Assembly: GCF_900169365.1 (NCBI RefSeq)
Contig: NZ_FXZH01000004.1
Span: 62,001 to 126,000, forward strand
DNA: 64,000 bases
Direction of reading: 5' to 3'
From: Brevibacterium sp. 239c
GTDB lineage: Bacteria > Actinomycetota > Actinomycetes > Actinomycetales > Brevibacteriaceae
How positions within the stretch are numbered: position 1 is the first letter of the stretch; each line of letters opens with the position of its first letter. Under the pieces are notes generated by a model that made no database searches, was not told where the DNA came from, and saw only the letters and a list, made by a program, of their open reading frames with translations. The translations under genes and the position numbers were made by a program. Of the stretch, positions 43,695-51,423 are shown piece after piece.

Positions 43695-44225
43695 TCAGCT
43701 CACCCATTCCGCAAATGCCTCCCGCGCGTGGGACAGCTTCGGATCAATGATGACACGGCAGTACCCGTTGTTGCTGTTCTCGGTGTAGAAGTCCTGGTGA
43801 ACAGCCTCGGCGGTGTGGAAGATCCCCAGCGGTTCGAGCGTCGTGACGATCGGGCGGTCGAAGATCTCCTGCGCTTCAGCAATGGCGGCGGCGAAGCGCG
43901 CCTTCTCCTCCTCATCGGAGTAGAACATGGCTGAACGGTACTGAGTTCCCACGTCATAGCCCTGAGCGTTGAGGCTCGTCGGGTCGTGACCGGTGAAGAA
44001 GAGCCCCAGGATGACGCTTTCGGGCACGATCTCGGCATCGAAGGTGACCTGCAGGGCCTCGGCGTGACCGGAAGCCCCAGAGCAGACTTCGCGGTAGTGC
44101 GGGTTCGGAGTGTGACCGCCGGTGTATCCGGAGATCACCGAGGTCACGCCCTTCGTCCGCTGGTAGACGGCATCGAGGCACCAGAAGCAGCCGGCGCCCA
44201 GGGTCAAAGTACGAAGTTCACTCAT
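43695..44225 (-). CDS. msrA: Peptide methionine (S)-S-oxide reductase
   Basis: A 176-residue protein-repair enzyme reducing methionine-S-sulfoxide. The catalytic Cys13 lies in LGAGCFWCLDA, followed by SGYTGGHTPNPHYREVCSGASGHAEALQVTFD and the DPTSLNAQGYDVGTQYRSAMFY signature. It is of typical length. It leads a run with the nitroreductase and an MFS gene (adjacent or closely spaced), suggesting a stress-response unit. Confidence 0.95.
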   Translation of the reverse strand: MSELRTLTLGAGCFWCLDAVYQRTKGVTSVISGYTGGHTPNPHYREVCSGASGHAEALQVTFDAEIVPESVILGLFFTGHDPTSLNAQGYDVGTQYRSAMFYSDEEEKARFAAAIAEAQEIFDRPIVTTLEPLGIFHTAEAVHQDFYTENSNNGYCRVIIDPKLSHAREAFAEWVS

Positions 44226-44281
44226 ATCTCGTACAACGATGTCAGCGTGTGCTTATTCCCGAGCGGGCACGTGTAGTGAGC

Positions 44282-45406
44282 CTAACCGCATTCAGAGATG
44301 AACCGCAGCTGCTTCGGACCGGGCCACCGGTCAAGAGTGAGGGGCATTGCGTCGAATTCCTCATCCTCCATCTCATAGCGGCTCAAGTAGCCGTCCACGT
44401 CACCGTCGAGTCCCAAAGGATAGAGCATCCCCGGCCTCTCTGAACCTGGAAGGTCGTCTGAGCTGCGTGCGGGTGAGTCTTCGTCGACGGCGTTGAGATC
44501 GATCCGGCTGAGGAGGCCATCGGCTATCTCGAGGCGAAGTTCCTGCGGGGCCGCCCCCTCAGCGTCGTGGATGCCCGCAACGTCCTGGACGCCGGTCACG
44601 GGATAGGTCTGATTCTTCGGCACAACGAGTCGAGCCGATGCCTCGGGGTAGACATCGATCGTGGTGATGTCTTCAACGTCCAGCAGCGCGGAGAGCTGCT
44701 GCGGGTCCAAGGTGATGGGATCATCACCCGGATGCTGTGTGCGCGAATAGGTCACCCACACGAAAAATCGTGCCGAGTCGAACTGTGCTCGCACCGCCTC
44801 AGCGGACTCGGCAGAGACCGGATGCGGCTGTGCGAGCAGCTGATCGACGGCTCCGCGGATATGCTCCGGCAGTTCGATCTCGACCGGAGCGTTCTCCCAG
44901 TATTCGGCCTGGTCGAGCTCGGCGAATTTGTCGAGCAGGGCTGCACCGCCTGCGACGAACGCTCCGCTGGCGCCTGCGCCCAGTCCGCGCCCGAAACCGG
45001 CAGGAAATTTGGCGTCGATCCTATCGACGAAGTCCTGCGTCGGGTGCCACAGGGCCCAGCTGAGGGCACCGGAGGCGAAAGCGGTGGTGAGGTTGCGAAA
45101 GGTCCGGGTCCTCTCCTCCTGCTCCATCGGGTCCACTGTCGAGTACCGGGCGGGCTGTCCCGCTTCCGAGCCGACGGCTCCGAACGCTGCGCCGAGGTCG
45201 AGCTCACTCTCGTCCGGCCCCGCGAAGGCCCGCGTTCCGGCGATCCAGGTCAGTCCTGCATTGGCGATCGCATTGCCCAAGCGGGCCGCACGGTCGTGTT
45301 CGGGCGCGAAGTCGCGCCTGCGCACCAGTGCGAGGCCGCTGGTTCCGGCAACGGCGATAGCACGCACGAGACGACGATGACGTAGAGGGATATCGGGAAA
45401 ACGCAT
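44282..45406 (-). CDS. Conserved hypothetical protein
   Basis: This 374-residue ORF has coding-like composition but no domain I recognise. Its N-terminus is basic with a weak hydrophobic stretch (LVRAIAVAGTSGLALV); residues 120-165 include FASGALSWALWHPTQDF and a Gly/Ala-rich GLGAGASGAFVAGGAALLDKF that could be a helix pair; the C-terminal third is acidic. One membrane association is plausible; no signal peptide is clear. It lies between msrA and def with short gaps, all on one strand. Confidence 0.65.
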   Translation of the reverse strand: MRFPDIPLRHRRLVRAIAVAGTSGLALVRRRDFAPEHDRAARLGNAIANAGLTWIAGTRAFAGPDESELDLGAAFGAVGSEAGQPARYSTVDPMEQEERTRTFRNLTTAFASGALSWALWHPTQDFVDRIDAKFPAGFGRGLGAGASGAFVAGGAALLDKFAELDQAEYWENAPVEIELPEHIRGAVDQLLAQPHPVSAESAEAVRAQFDSARFFVWVTYSRTQHPGDDPITLDPQQLSALLDVEDITTIDVYPEASARLVVPKNQTYPVTGVQDVAGIHDAEGAAPQELRLEIADGLLSRIDLNAVDEDSPARSSDDLPGSERPGMLYPLGLDGDVDGYLSRYEMEDEEFDAMPLTLDRWPGPKQLRFISECG

Positions 45407-45473
45407 GCCTCAATCGAAACATGGTCTCCTGTGGCAATTATGGAAATCGTCCCAGAGGGCGAGTCCTCCGGCC

Positions 45474-46139
45474 TCAGAGCAGCATTGAACTCGGCAGGGC
45501 GAACCCGAGCTCGCTGGCTGCCTTCTGAGTCGATGGCTGGTTCCAGAATTTCGCCACCGAGGTGTTGGTCGAAAGGGAACGCATCTCAGCTTTGTCAAGG
45601 AACATGACTCCTTCGAGGTGATCGGTCTCGTGCGCGACGATGCGCGCCGACCAACCGGAGGCGACCTCGGCGATGGCAGTGCCGTCGAGGTTCTGACCTC
45701 GCAGTTCGATCTCGCGAGGACGAGCGACGACGGCCTGGTAGCCGGGGATCGACAGGCAGCCCTCATAGAAGGCGACGTTTTCCGAGGTGGCCGGGTTGTA
45801 GTCGGCGTTGAGGACCACGCGTAGGGGCATCGGGGTCCGTTGCCGCACCGCGGCAACCTCCGGATTGAGACTGCCGGGGTCTTCGGCGACGAACATGGAC
45901 AGGCCGATGCCCACCTGTGGTCCGGCCAGTCCTACGCCGGGCGCGCCGAGCATGGTCGCTCGCATCACCTCGGCGAGTTGGTCCAGCTCGGCGTCGTCGA
46001 CCTGTCCGTCGAAGGGACGGGTCACCTGGCGCAGGATCGGGTCGCCGGCCTCGACGATCGGAGCCACGCCGCCATTGTCCGCGGCCGCTACGAGGACGGC
46101 TCGGATCTGGGTGGCGATGAGCGCATCGGCATCATTCAC
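45474..46139 (-). CDS. def: Peptide deformylase
   Basis: A 221-residue Fe/Zn enzyme that removes the formyl group from nascent proteins. The three motifs are visible: GVGLAGPQVG (canonical GxGLAAPQ with Ala to Gly), EGCLSIPGY with the metal-ligand Cys, and HETDHLEG with the two His ligands and catalytic Glu. It has about 40 more residues than short deformylases, mostly at the C-terminus (from KAEMRSLSTN). It starts at GTG 46139. Confidence 0.94.
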   Translation of the reverse strand: MNDADALIATQIRAVLVAAADNGGVAPIVEAGDPILRQVTRPFDGQVDDAELDQLAEVMRATMLGAPGVGLAGPQVGIGLSMFVAEDPGSLNPEVAAVRQRTPMPLRVVLNADYNPATSENVAFYEGCLSIPGYQAVVARPREIELRGQNLDGTAIAEVASGWSARIVAHETDHLEGVMFLDKAEMRSLSTNTSVAKFWNQPSTQKAASELGFALPSSMLL

Positions 46140-46185
46140 TGACCAACTCCTCGCGGACGGGGCATCGTCCCGGTCATCACCGGGC

Positions 46186-47001
46186 TCAGACGTCTCGGGC
46201 GACGATGAGTTCGGCGTGCTTGAGCAGTGGGGCGTCGATCATCTTGCCCTCGTAGGCAAAGGCACCCTTCTCGGTCTTCGCGAGACCAAGCACGGCCTTC
46301 GCCCAGGTCAACTGCTCTTCGCTGGGGCGGAACGCATCGCGGACGACGGGAACATGGTTGGGGTGGATGGAGACCTTTCCGCTGAACCCGGATTGGACGG
46401 CGTCCTCGGCTTCCTCCCCCAGACCGTCGAGGTCGGGGATATTCGCCCAGATCGAGTCGAGGGCGAACTTTCCGTGCGCGCGAGCGGCCAGCAGGGTCGA
46501 GTTGCGTACGTGTTTGGCCACGTCACGGTAGCCTCCGTCGGCATTGCGCGAGGATCCTCCGCCGAGGTCGGCGATGAGGTCCTCGGATCCCCACATGAGT
46601 GCGTAGGTATTGGGTGCGGCGGCGATCTCGGCGACGTTGACGGCCCCGAGCGCCGTCTCGATCAGTGCGATGACCTGGTAGTCGCTAAGGATTGTGAGGT
46701 CGGAGGCGTGCTCGGACTTCGGCAGCATGACGGCCGTGTACTCGGTCTTGGCCAGCATTGCCATGTCCTCGCCGAGGTGCTCCGAATCTCGCGCATTGAT
46801 GCGGACCACCGTGCGGGTGGGATCGAGCGGGTAGTCGATGATCGCTTCGCGGGCAGTGGCTTTGTCGCCGTCGTTGACCGCGTCCTCGATGTCGAGGATG
46901 ACGATGTCGGAGCGTTCGGCGGCCTTCGTGTAGCGGTCCGGGCGGTCACCGGGGACGAAGAGCCAGGCGGGTTTGAAATCCAATGCCATCGTGGTGCTCA
47001 C
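46186..47001 (-). CDS. HpcH/HpaI aldolase / CitE-like acyl-CoA lyase or thioesterase
   Basis: This 271-residue TIM-barrel protein resembles citrate-lyase-beta-like CitE. It has the start AWLFVPGDRPDRYTKA, the metal/CoA region ILDIEDAVNDGDK, VRINARDSEHLGED, LIETALGAVN, and the distal IHPNHVPVVRDAF. Stand-alone CitE proteins in actinobacteria act on acyl-CoAs (M. tuberculosis Rv2498c), not on citrate. It overlaps the MaoC gene by GTGA. The same pair lies beside fadE19-accA1-accD1 in mycobacteria; here those genes are 5.5 kb away. Confidence 0.85.
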   Translation of the reverse strand: MSTTMALDFKPAWLFVPGDRPDRYTKAAERSDIVILDIEDAVNDGDKATAREAIIDYPLDPTRTVVRINARDSEHLGEDMAMLAKTEYTAVMLPKSEHASDLTILSDYQVIALIETALGAVNVAEIAAAPNTYALMWGSEDLIADLGGGSSRNADGGYRDVAKHVRNSTLLAARAHGKFALDSIWANIPDLDGLGEEAEDAVQSGFSGKVSIHPNHVPVVRDAFRPSEEQLTWAKAVLGLAKTEKGAFAYEGKMIDAPLLKHAELIVARDV

Positions 47002-47537
47002 TTTCCGGTTTCGTTCTGGATGGTGTCCTCCTGCTGCGCGGGGACCTTCTTTGCTTCACCGGCGTGGCTGGAGTCGAACATCATGGTCTGACGCACGGCC
47101 TTGGCCACGAGGGTTCCGTCCTGGTTGTAGCCGCGGTGCTCGAGGGTCACGATGCCCTGCCCGGGACGAGACTTCGAGGCGCGTTTGTCAAGGATCGTCG
47201 TCTCGGCGTAGAGGGTGTCGCCGTGGAAGAGCGGGGCGGGGAAGGCGACTTCGGAGAAGCCGAGGTTGCCGACGATCGTGCCCTGCGTCAGCTGCGTGAC
47301 CGAAAGCCCGATAAGGGTGGAGAGGGTGAACATAGAGTTGACCAGGCGCTGACCAAAGGGCTCGGTCGCAGCGAAGGCTGCATCGAGGTGAAGGGCCTGA
47401 GTATTCATCGTCACGGCCGTGAACCAGGTGTTGTCCGCCTCGGTGATGGTGCGGCCGGGAGCGTGCTTGTAGATCGCACCGACTTCCATCTCATCCAGCC
47501 ACAGACCTCTTTGTTCGATGACCTTCTGCTCACTCAT
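46998..47537 (-). CDS. MaoC-family acyl-CoA dehydratase
   Basis: A 179-residue single hot-dog-fold hydratase. The hydratase motif appears as GRTITEADNTWFTAVTMNTQALHLDAAFA, with catalytic-type Asp and His in the usual relative positions, and the FPAPLFHGDTLYAETTILDKRAS strand. It is probably an enoyl- or methylglutaconyl-CoA hydratase (compare Rv2499c). It is translationally coupled to the CitE-like gene, and its start ATG lies after a 136-bp intergenic stretch with repeated GGGTCC. Confidence 0.87.
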   Translation of the reverse strand: MSEQKVIEQRGLWLDEMEVGAIYKHAPGRTITEADNTWFTAVTMNTQALHLDAAFAATEPFGQRLVNSMFTLSTLIGLSVTQLTQGTIVGNLGFSEVAFPAPLFHGDTLYAETTILDKRASKSRPGQGIVTLEHRGYNQDGTLVAKAVRQTMMFDSSHAGEAKKVPAQQEDTIQNETGK

Positions 47538-47673
47538 GCGTCACTCCTCTGTGTCACTGCGTCTCTGCCCGATTGTCGTGATTTGAGCTTAACGCCTGGC
47601 GTCGGACAGCAGGCAACCCGGGTCCCTGCTGTGGGGCCCGGGTCCGCACTGGATCCTGGGTCCGCCTGCGACC

Positions 47674-48138
47674 TCAGCCTGCGATCTCAGACTCGAAGAC
47701 GTTGAAGGCGGAATTCCAGCCGTCGTAGGCGCTGGCATCGGAACCCGAGTCATTGGGAATGCCGGTCAGCGCAAACGTCATCCGGGTGGTGCCTGCATCG
47801 ACTTCCTCAAACTCGATTCTGATCTGAGGTGCCTCGTCGACGTCGCCGGGGCTCCCCCAGGTGAAGTCGAGCCGGTGCGGTCTCTCAATCACGAGGTACT
47901 TGCCCGCCGTCGGGAACTCCTGTCCTGTCTCCTCGATGCGCATGGAGTAGGTGTAGAGACCGCCGACGCGCAGGTCCACGCTGACGGATTCGCGCGGTGT
48001 GACCAGCGTTTCCGGATGGAGCCAGCGGGCCATGACATCGGTGTTGGTCCAGGCCTCCCAGACACGGTCTCGAGGTGCTGCGAAGTCGCGGACTATTGTG
48101 AAACCGGGCTCCTCATTCTCATTTTCGTTCTCATTCAT
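47674..48138 (-). CDS. SRPBCC / AHSA1-like domain protein
   Basis: This 154-residue START-like protein of the Aha1-C (AHSA1) group begins with FTIVRDFAAPRDRVWEAWTNTDVMARWLHPE and ends with GWNSAFNVFE. Such proteins typically follow an ArsR-type repressor, as here; they are small ligand-binding proteins of unknown substrate. The start MNENENENEE is preferred because GAGGAG lies 8 nt upstream; the repeated Asn-Glu comes from a short nucleotide repeat. It overlaps the ArsR gene end region. Confidence 0.85.
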   Translation of the reverse strand: MNENENENEEPGFTIVRDFAAPRDRVWEAWTNTDVMARWLHPETLVTPRESVSVDLRVGGLYTYSMRIEETGQEFPTAGKYLVIERPHRLDFTWGSPGDVDEAPQIRIEFEEVDAGTTRMTFALTGIPNDSGSDASAYDGWNSAFNVFESEIAG

Positions 48139-48161
48139 GATGGTTCTCCTCTGTGAGTCGA

Positions 48162-48491
48162 TCATTGCTGTCTGCCCTCAGCCTGTTCGCCTGGGGGCGA
48201 AGTCTCGGCCAGCACCTGGTCGAGTGTGTCGAAGCGCTGCTCCCAATCCATGTGTGCTGCCAGCAGCCAGTCTGTACCCGCACTCAGACCCTCGACGTTG
48301 AGATGCACGATCCGTCTCTGTGCATTTTTGGACCGAGTGATCAGTCCAGCGTCTTCAAGTACTTTGAGATGCTGCGACACTGCCGATCTGCTGATGGGAA
48401 ACGGTTCGGCCAATTCACCGGCACTGAGGTCGCTTTCCCGCAGACGATCGATCATCGCCCGCCTGGTCGGGTCGGCCAGAGCACCGAACAC
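48162..48491 (-). CDS. ArsR-family transcriptional regulator
   Basis: This protein of at least 109 residues is a winged-helix repressor: FGALADPTRRAMIDRLRESDLSAGELAEPFPISRSAVSQHLKVLEDAGLI is the standard HTH core. There are no metal-binding Cys. GTG 48491 has no ribosome-binding site; AAGGAAG (48520-48514) stands 7 nt before an in-frame ATT codon at 48506, which would give an INLNSVFGALADPTRR start. It is paired with the SRPBCC gene downstream and divergent from the NCS1 operon. Confidence 0.87.
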   Translation of the reverse strand: MFGALADPTRRAMIDRLRESDLSAGELAEPFPISRSAVSQHLKVLEDAGLITRSKNAQRRIVHLNVEGLSAGTDWLLAAHMDWEQRFDTLDQVLAETSPPGEQAEGRQQ

Positions 48492-48582
48492 AGAGTTGAG
48501 ATTAATTTCAGCACTTCCTTAATTAAGTAAATACTACAATACTCCGGTGTGATCGGCTGTCAAGGGTTTTCTGCCAAACAGA

Positions 48583-48601
48583 ACCGTCCGGACGGTATAG
48601 T
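48583..48601 (+). promoter_or_regulatory. Palindromic operator overlapping the -10 of the NCS1 operon
   Basis: ACCGTCCGGACGGT (48583-48596) is a perfect 14-bp palindrome, and its last T begins TATAGT (48596-48601), a good -10 box reading rightwards. A repressor bound here would block the promoter. TetR-family operators commonly look like this; no TetR gene is adjacent. Confidence 0.65.
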
Positions 48602-48673
48602 GTCATGCGGCACACTGACAACCGCACCTATCTACGACTTTCTTTCTCACTTGGTCAAAGGAGACCACAGCTC

Positions 48674-48841
48674 ATGATGGACGAGGATTTCCGCACCGAA
48701 CTCGACCGCCGCCTCGACCTCTACGAGGACCCAGGAAGCGAGGAGGGTGTCCTTGCGCCATTGCCGACCGGAGACATCGTCATCTCGATCGTCGTCCTCG
48801 CTGTCACATCTCTCGTCGTGGTGGGCTGGTGCTTTCTGTGA
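48674..48841 (+). CDS. Tiny membrane protein preceding the NCS1 permease
   Basis: This 55-residue protein has an acidic/basic amphipathic N-terminus (DEDFRTELDRRLDLYEDP), a short linker and one C-terminal membrane helix (DIVISIVVLAVTSLVVVGWCFL) reaching the very end. GGAG lies about 11 nt before ATG 48674; an upstream in-frame ATG at 48605 sits too close to the -10 to be used. The stop overlaps the permease start by GTGA, so the two are coupled, which suggests an accessory subunit. No family is recognised. Confidence 0.65.
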   Translation: MMDEDFRTELDRRLDLYEDPGSEEGVLAPLPTGDIVISIVVLAVTSLVVVGWCFL

Positions 48842-50298
48842 GCAGCGACCGTCAACGATTCCAGCGCACAGCACTGCATGACGCCGGCTCGACCAGCGAC
48901 CTGCCGCTCCTGAAGAAGGACCGGATCTGGAGCTTCTGGGACTTCTCTGCGGCGAACATCGGACTTGCCATCGCAACCTGGGCGTTCCTCCAAGGCGGCG
49001 CAGTTGCCTACTATGTCGGCGCCAAAGAGGCGGTTGCCAGCATAGTGATCGGCTATGGAATCAGCATCATCTTCGTCGCCCTGGCCCCCTGCATCCCTGC
49101 AGTCCGATATGGCATCGAACAGTTCGTCTCGCTCAGATCATCGTTCGGCACCGCAGGTGGTCGAGCCATCATGCTCGCCCTCTCCGCACTGCTCGCAGCC
49201 GCTTGGGCTGCAGTTCTGGCGATCATGTGCGGGCATGCGTTCGCCAACGTCAGCAACGAGCTCTTCGGCACCGATCTCGCCCCCGACAGCCTGATCGTCA
49301 AGCTGCTTGGACTCCTCGCCGTGATCATCTCGTGGCTTATCCTGATGCGCGGCCCGAAGTCGATCGAGACCGTCAACAAGGTCGTCTCCCCCGGCCTCGT
49401 CGTGGTCACCCTTCTCATGCTCGTCCTGATCTTCACGCAGATCGGCTGGTCAGAACTCGTCTCTTTGGAACCACTCGCCGCCGATTTCGACAAGCACATG
49501 GCGTTTATGCTCGCCATCGAGCTCAACGTCGCCGGGGGCCTCGCGTGGTGGCCCAACGTCGGCAACTTGGCCCGCCTGACCAGAAGCTCGCGCGCGGCCT
49601 ACTGGCCGAACATGATCGGGCTCTTCCTCGCCTCGGTGATCGCTGCGATCGTGGGTGCGTTCTCGGCCCTTGCACTGGGCTCCGACGATCCCACACAGTG
49701 GATGATTCCACTCGGTGGGTTCGTCCTTGGCGGCCTCGCCCTCATCTTCGTCGGTTTCGCCAACATCACCTCCATCGTCGCCCAAGGCTACGCGGCGCTC
49801 GTCGCTGTTCGCGGTGGCACCGGCAACGTGGGACGCAGGCTCCCTTGGCCTGTCCTCGGCGGACTCATTCTCGTCCCGGCAGTGGTACTCGTATTCTTCC
49901 CCGACATCACGTACAACAACTACGGTCGCTTCGTCTCTTGGGGTGCGATTGTGCTTGGTCCTCTGTGCGCGATCCAGTTCGTCGACTTCTTCATACTGCG
50001 CAGGCAGCATCTCGACATCCGTGCGATGTATGACAACCGACCTGGATCGCCGTATCACTTCACCGGCGGTTTCAATCTCGTCGCGTTCACCACCATGGCC
50101 GCTGGTGCCCTCGTCTATACCTTGCTGCTCGACCCGATCGACTACATTCCGACCGAGGCGTTCCGGTGGCTCACGGCTTCGATCCCCTCGATGCTCGTCT
50201 CCGGAACCCTTTACTACGTGCTGACGAAGACCGTGACCATTCCCCGCGGCAAGGGCGGATTCCTTAGGGTCAAGACTCAGGCTGCCAAACCCGACTAG
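48838..50298 (+). CDS. NCS1-family nucleobase (cytosine/purine/allantoin) permease
   Basis: A 486-residue, 12-helix nucleobase:cation symporter. Recognisable are the start PLLKKDRIWSFWDFSAANIGLAIATWAF with its substrate-site helix, GVNVAGGLAWWPNVGNLAR-type in helix 6, and FFILRRQHLDI. GTG 48838 overlaps the small-protein stop; GTG 48829 is an alternative. NCS1 proteins carry cytosine, uracil, hypoxanthine, hydantoins, allantoin or thiamine; the subtype is not resolvable. A HAD phosphatase follows 46 bp later. Confidence 0.87.
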   Translation: MSSDRQRFQRTALHDAGSTSDLPLLKKDRIWSFWDFSAANIGLAIATWAFLQGGAVAYYVGAKEAVASIVIGYGISIIFVALAPCIPAVRYGIEQFVSLRSSFGTAGGRAIMLALSALLAAAWAAVLAIMCGHAFANVSNELFGTDLAPDSLIVKLLGLLAVIISWLILMRGPKSIETVNKVVSPGLVVVTLLMLVLIFTQIGWSELVSLEPLAADFDKHMAFMLAIELNVAGGLAWWPNVGNLARLTRSSRAAYWPNMIGLFLASVIAAIVGAFSALALGSDDPTQWMIPLGGFVLGGLALIFVGFANITSIVAQGYAALVAVRGGTGNVGRRLPWPVLGGLILVPAVVLVFFPDITYNNYGRFVSWGAIVLGPLCAIQFVDFFILRRQHLDIRAMYDNRPGSPYHFTGGFNLVAFTTMAAGALVYTLLLDPIDYIPTEAFRWLTASIPSMLVSGTLYYVLTKTVTIPRGKGGFLRVKTQAAKPD

Positions 50299-50344
50299 GC
50301 TAGGAGGCAGCCGCATCGGCTCAACGACTATCTTCAGGAGAGAC

Positions 50345-51166
50345 ATGGATCGCGACTCGATCGAATGCTGGTTGACCGACATGGACGGTGTTCTGGTCAG
50401 GGAGAACAATCCCCTGCCCGGCGCGGCCGAGCTCCTCGCACAGTGGCGTCAGGCCGACATTCCGTACCTGGTCCTGACGAACAACTCGATCTACACCGCC
50501 AGGGACCTTTCAGCCCGACTCAGGTCGAACGGCCTCGATGTTCCCGAATCGAAGATCTGGACCTCCGCCATGGCCACCGCAGACTTCCTGTCCAACCAAG
50601 TCGAGCACGGTACCGCCTACGTCGTCGGTGAGGCGGGACTGACCACCGCAATCCATGAGGCCGGTTTCATCATGACGGAGAACGATCCGGACTTCGTCGT
50701 TGTCGGCGAGACTCACTCCTATTCATTCGAGGCGATCACCAAGGCGATCCGCCTCATCGACGGTGGTTCACGCTTCATCGTGACCAACCCCGATGCCACC
50801 GGTCCCAGCCCCGAGGGTGTCCTCCCAGCAACCGGCGCCATCGCCGCGCTGATCACGAAGGCCACTAACCGTGACCCCTATGTCGTGGGCAAGCCGAATC
50901 CGATGATGTTCCGTTCAGCGCTCAACCAGATCGGCGCCCACTCGATGAGCACCGCGATGATCGGCGATCGGATGGATACCGACATCATTGCCGGGATGGA
51001 GGCAGGCATGCACACCGTGCTCGTCCTCTCGGGAATCTCCACCGCCGAGGATGTACACCGTTTCCCCTTCCGCCCCAATGAGATCGTCAACGGAGTTCAT
51101 GACCTCCTCGACGTCCCTCTCGACCAGCTCGAGGAGATGGGCCCCGACGTCACCGGGTCCGCCTGA
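50345..51166 (+). CDS. HAD-IIA family hydrolase (NagD-like)
   Basis: A 273-residue phosphatase of the haloacid dehalogenase superfamily, subclass IIA. Motif I is LTDMDGVLV (nucleophile Asp), motif II VLTNNS, motif III Lys in VVGKPNPMM, and motif IV MIGDRMDTDI. NagD-type enzymes dephosphorylate nucleotides or sugar phosphates (UMP, GMP, phosphoglycolate). AGGAG precedes the ATG by 4-5 nt. Placement after a nucleobase permease makes a nucleotide substrate plausible but unproven. Confidence 0.9.
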   Translation: MDRDSIECWLTDMDGVLVRENNPLPGAAELLAQWRQADIPYLVLTNNSIYTARDLSARLRSNGLDVPESKIWTSAMATADFLSNQVEHGTAYVVGEAGLTTAIHEAGFIMTENDPDFVVVGETHSYSFEAITKAIRLIDGGSRFIVTNPDATGPSPEGVLPATGAIAALITKATNRDPYVVGKPNPMMFRSALNQIGAHSMSTAMIGDRMDTDIIAGMEAGMHTVLVLSGISTAEDVHRFPFRPNEIVNGVHDLLDVPLDQLEEMGPDVTGSA

Positions 51167-51254
51167 AGCAACCTACCTGCCTAGCCAAACACCGGACGAA
51201 TAACGGTCTCAGCGTCGAAACATGGGCCGCGAGCAAGCCACTTCCGGCACGGAT

Positions 51255-51308
51255 CGGGTTGAGCGTCGAGAAACATATGTGCGCATATGATTGTCGACGC
51301 TCAACCCG
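51255..51308. repeat. Long inverted repeat and flanking direct repeats
   Basis: Fifteen-bp perfect arms CGGGTTGAGCGTCGA (51255-51269) and TCGACGCTCAACCCG (51294-51308) enclose a 24-nt loop with its own CATATG pair. Around it, a GCGTCGA-n-AAACAT element occurs twice (about 51210 and 51263), TGCCTCGGCTCAATG is repeated in tandem near 51340-51370, and CCTCAGTCACGT is repeated near 51400-51422. It lies between convergent genes and could terminate both. Confidence 0.7.
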
Positions 51309-51423
51309 AGTTTCGTCGAAAGCGACTTTCGGTGCCGTGTGCCTCGGCTCAATGTGCCTCGGCTCAATGCGCCGCAGCAGTCCGCCGCAGCCGCCGCCCT
51401 CAGTCACGTCCTCAGTCACGTCC

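Noticed and set aside
45808..47091. 427-codon plus-strand frame across def and citE
   Set aside because: It crosses the antisense of two well-defined genes and has no domain.
51150..51419. 89-codon minus-strand ORF in the repeat region
   Set aside because: It is composed of translated direct repeats (RIEPRHIEPRH) and has no start signal.
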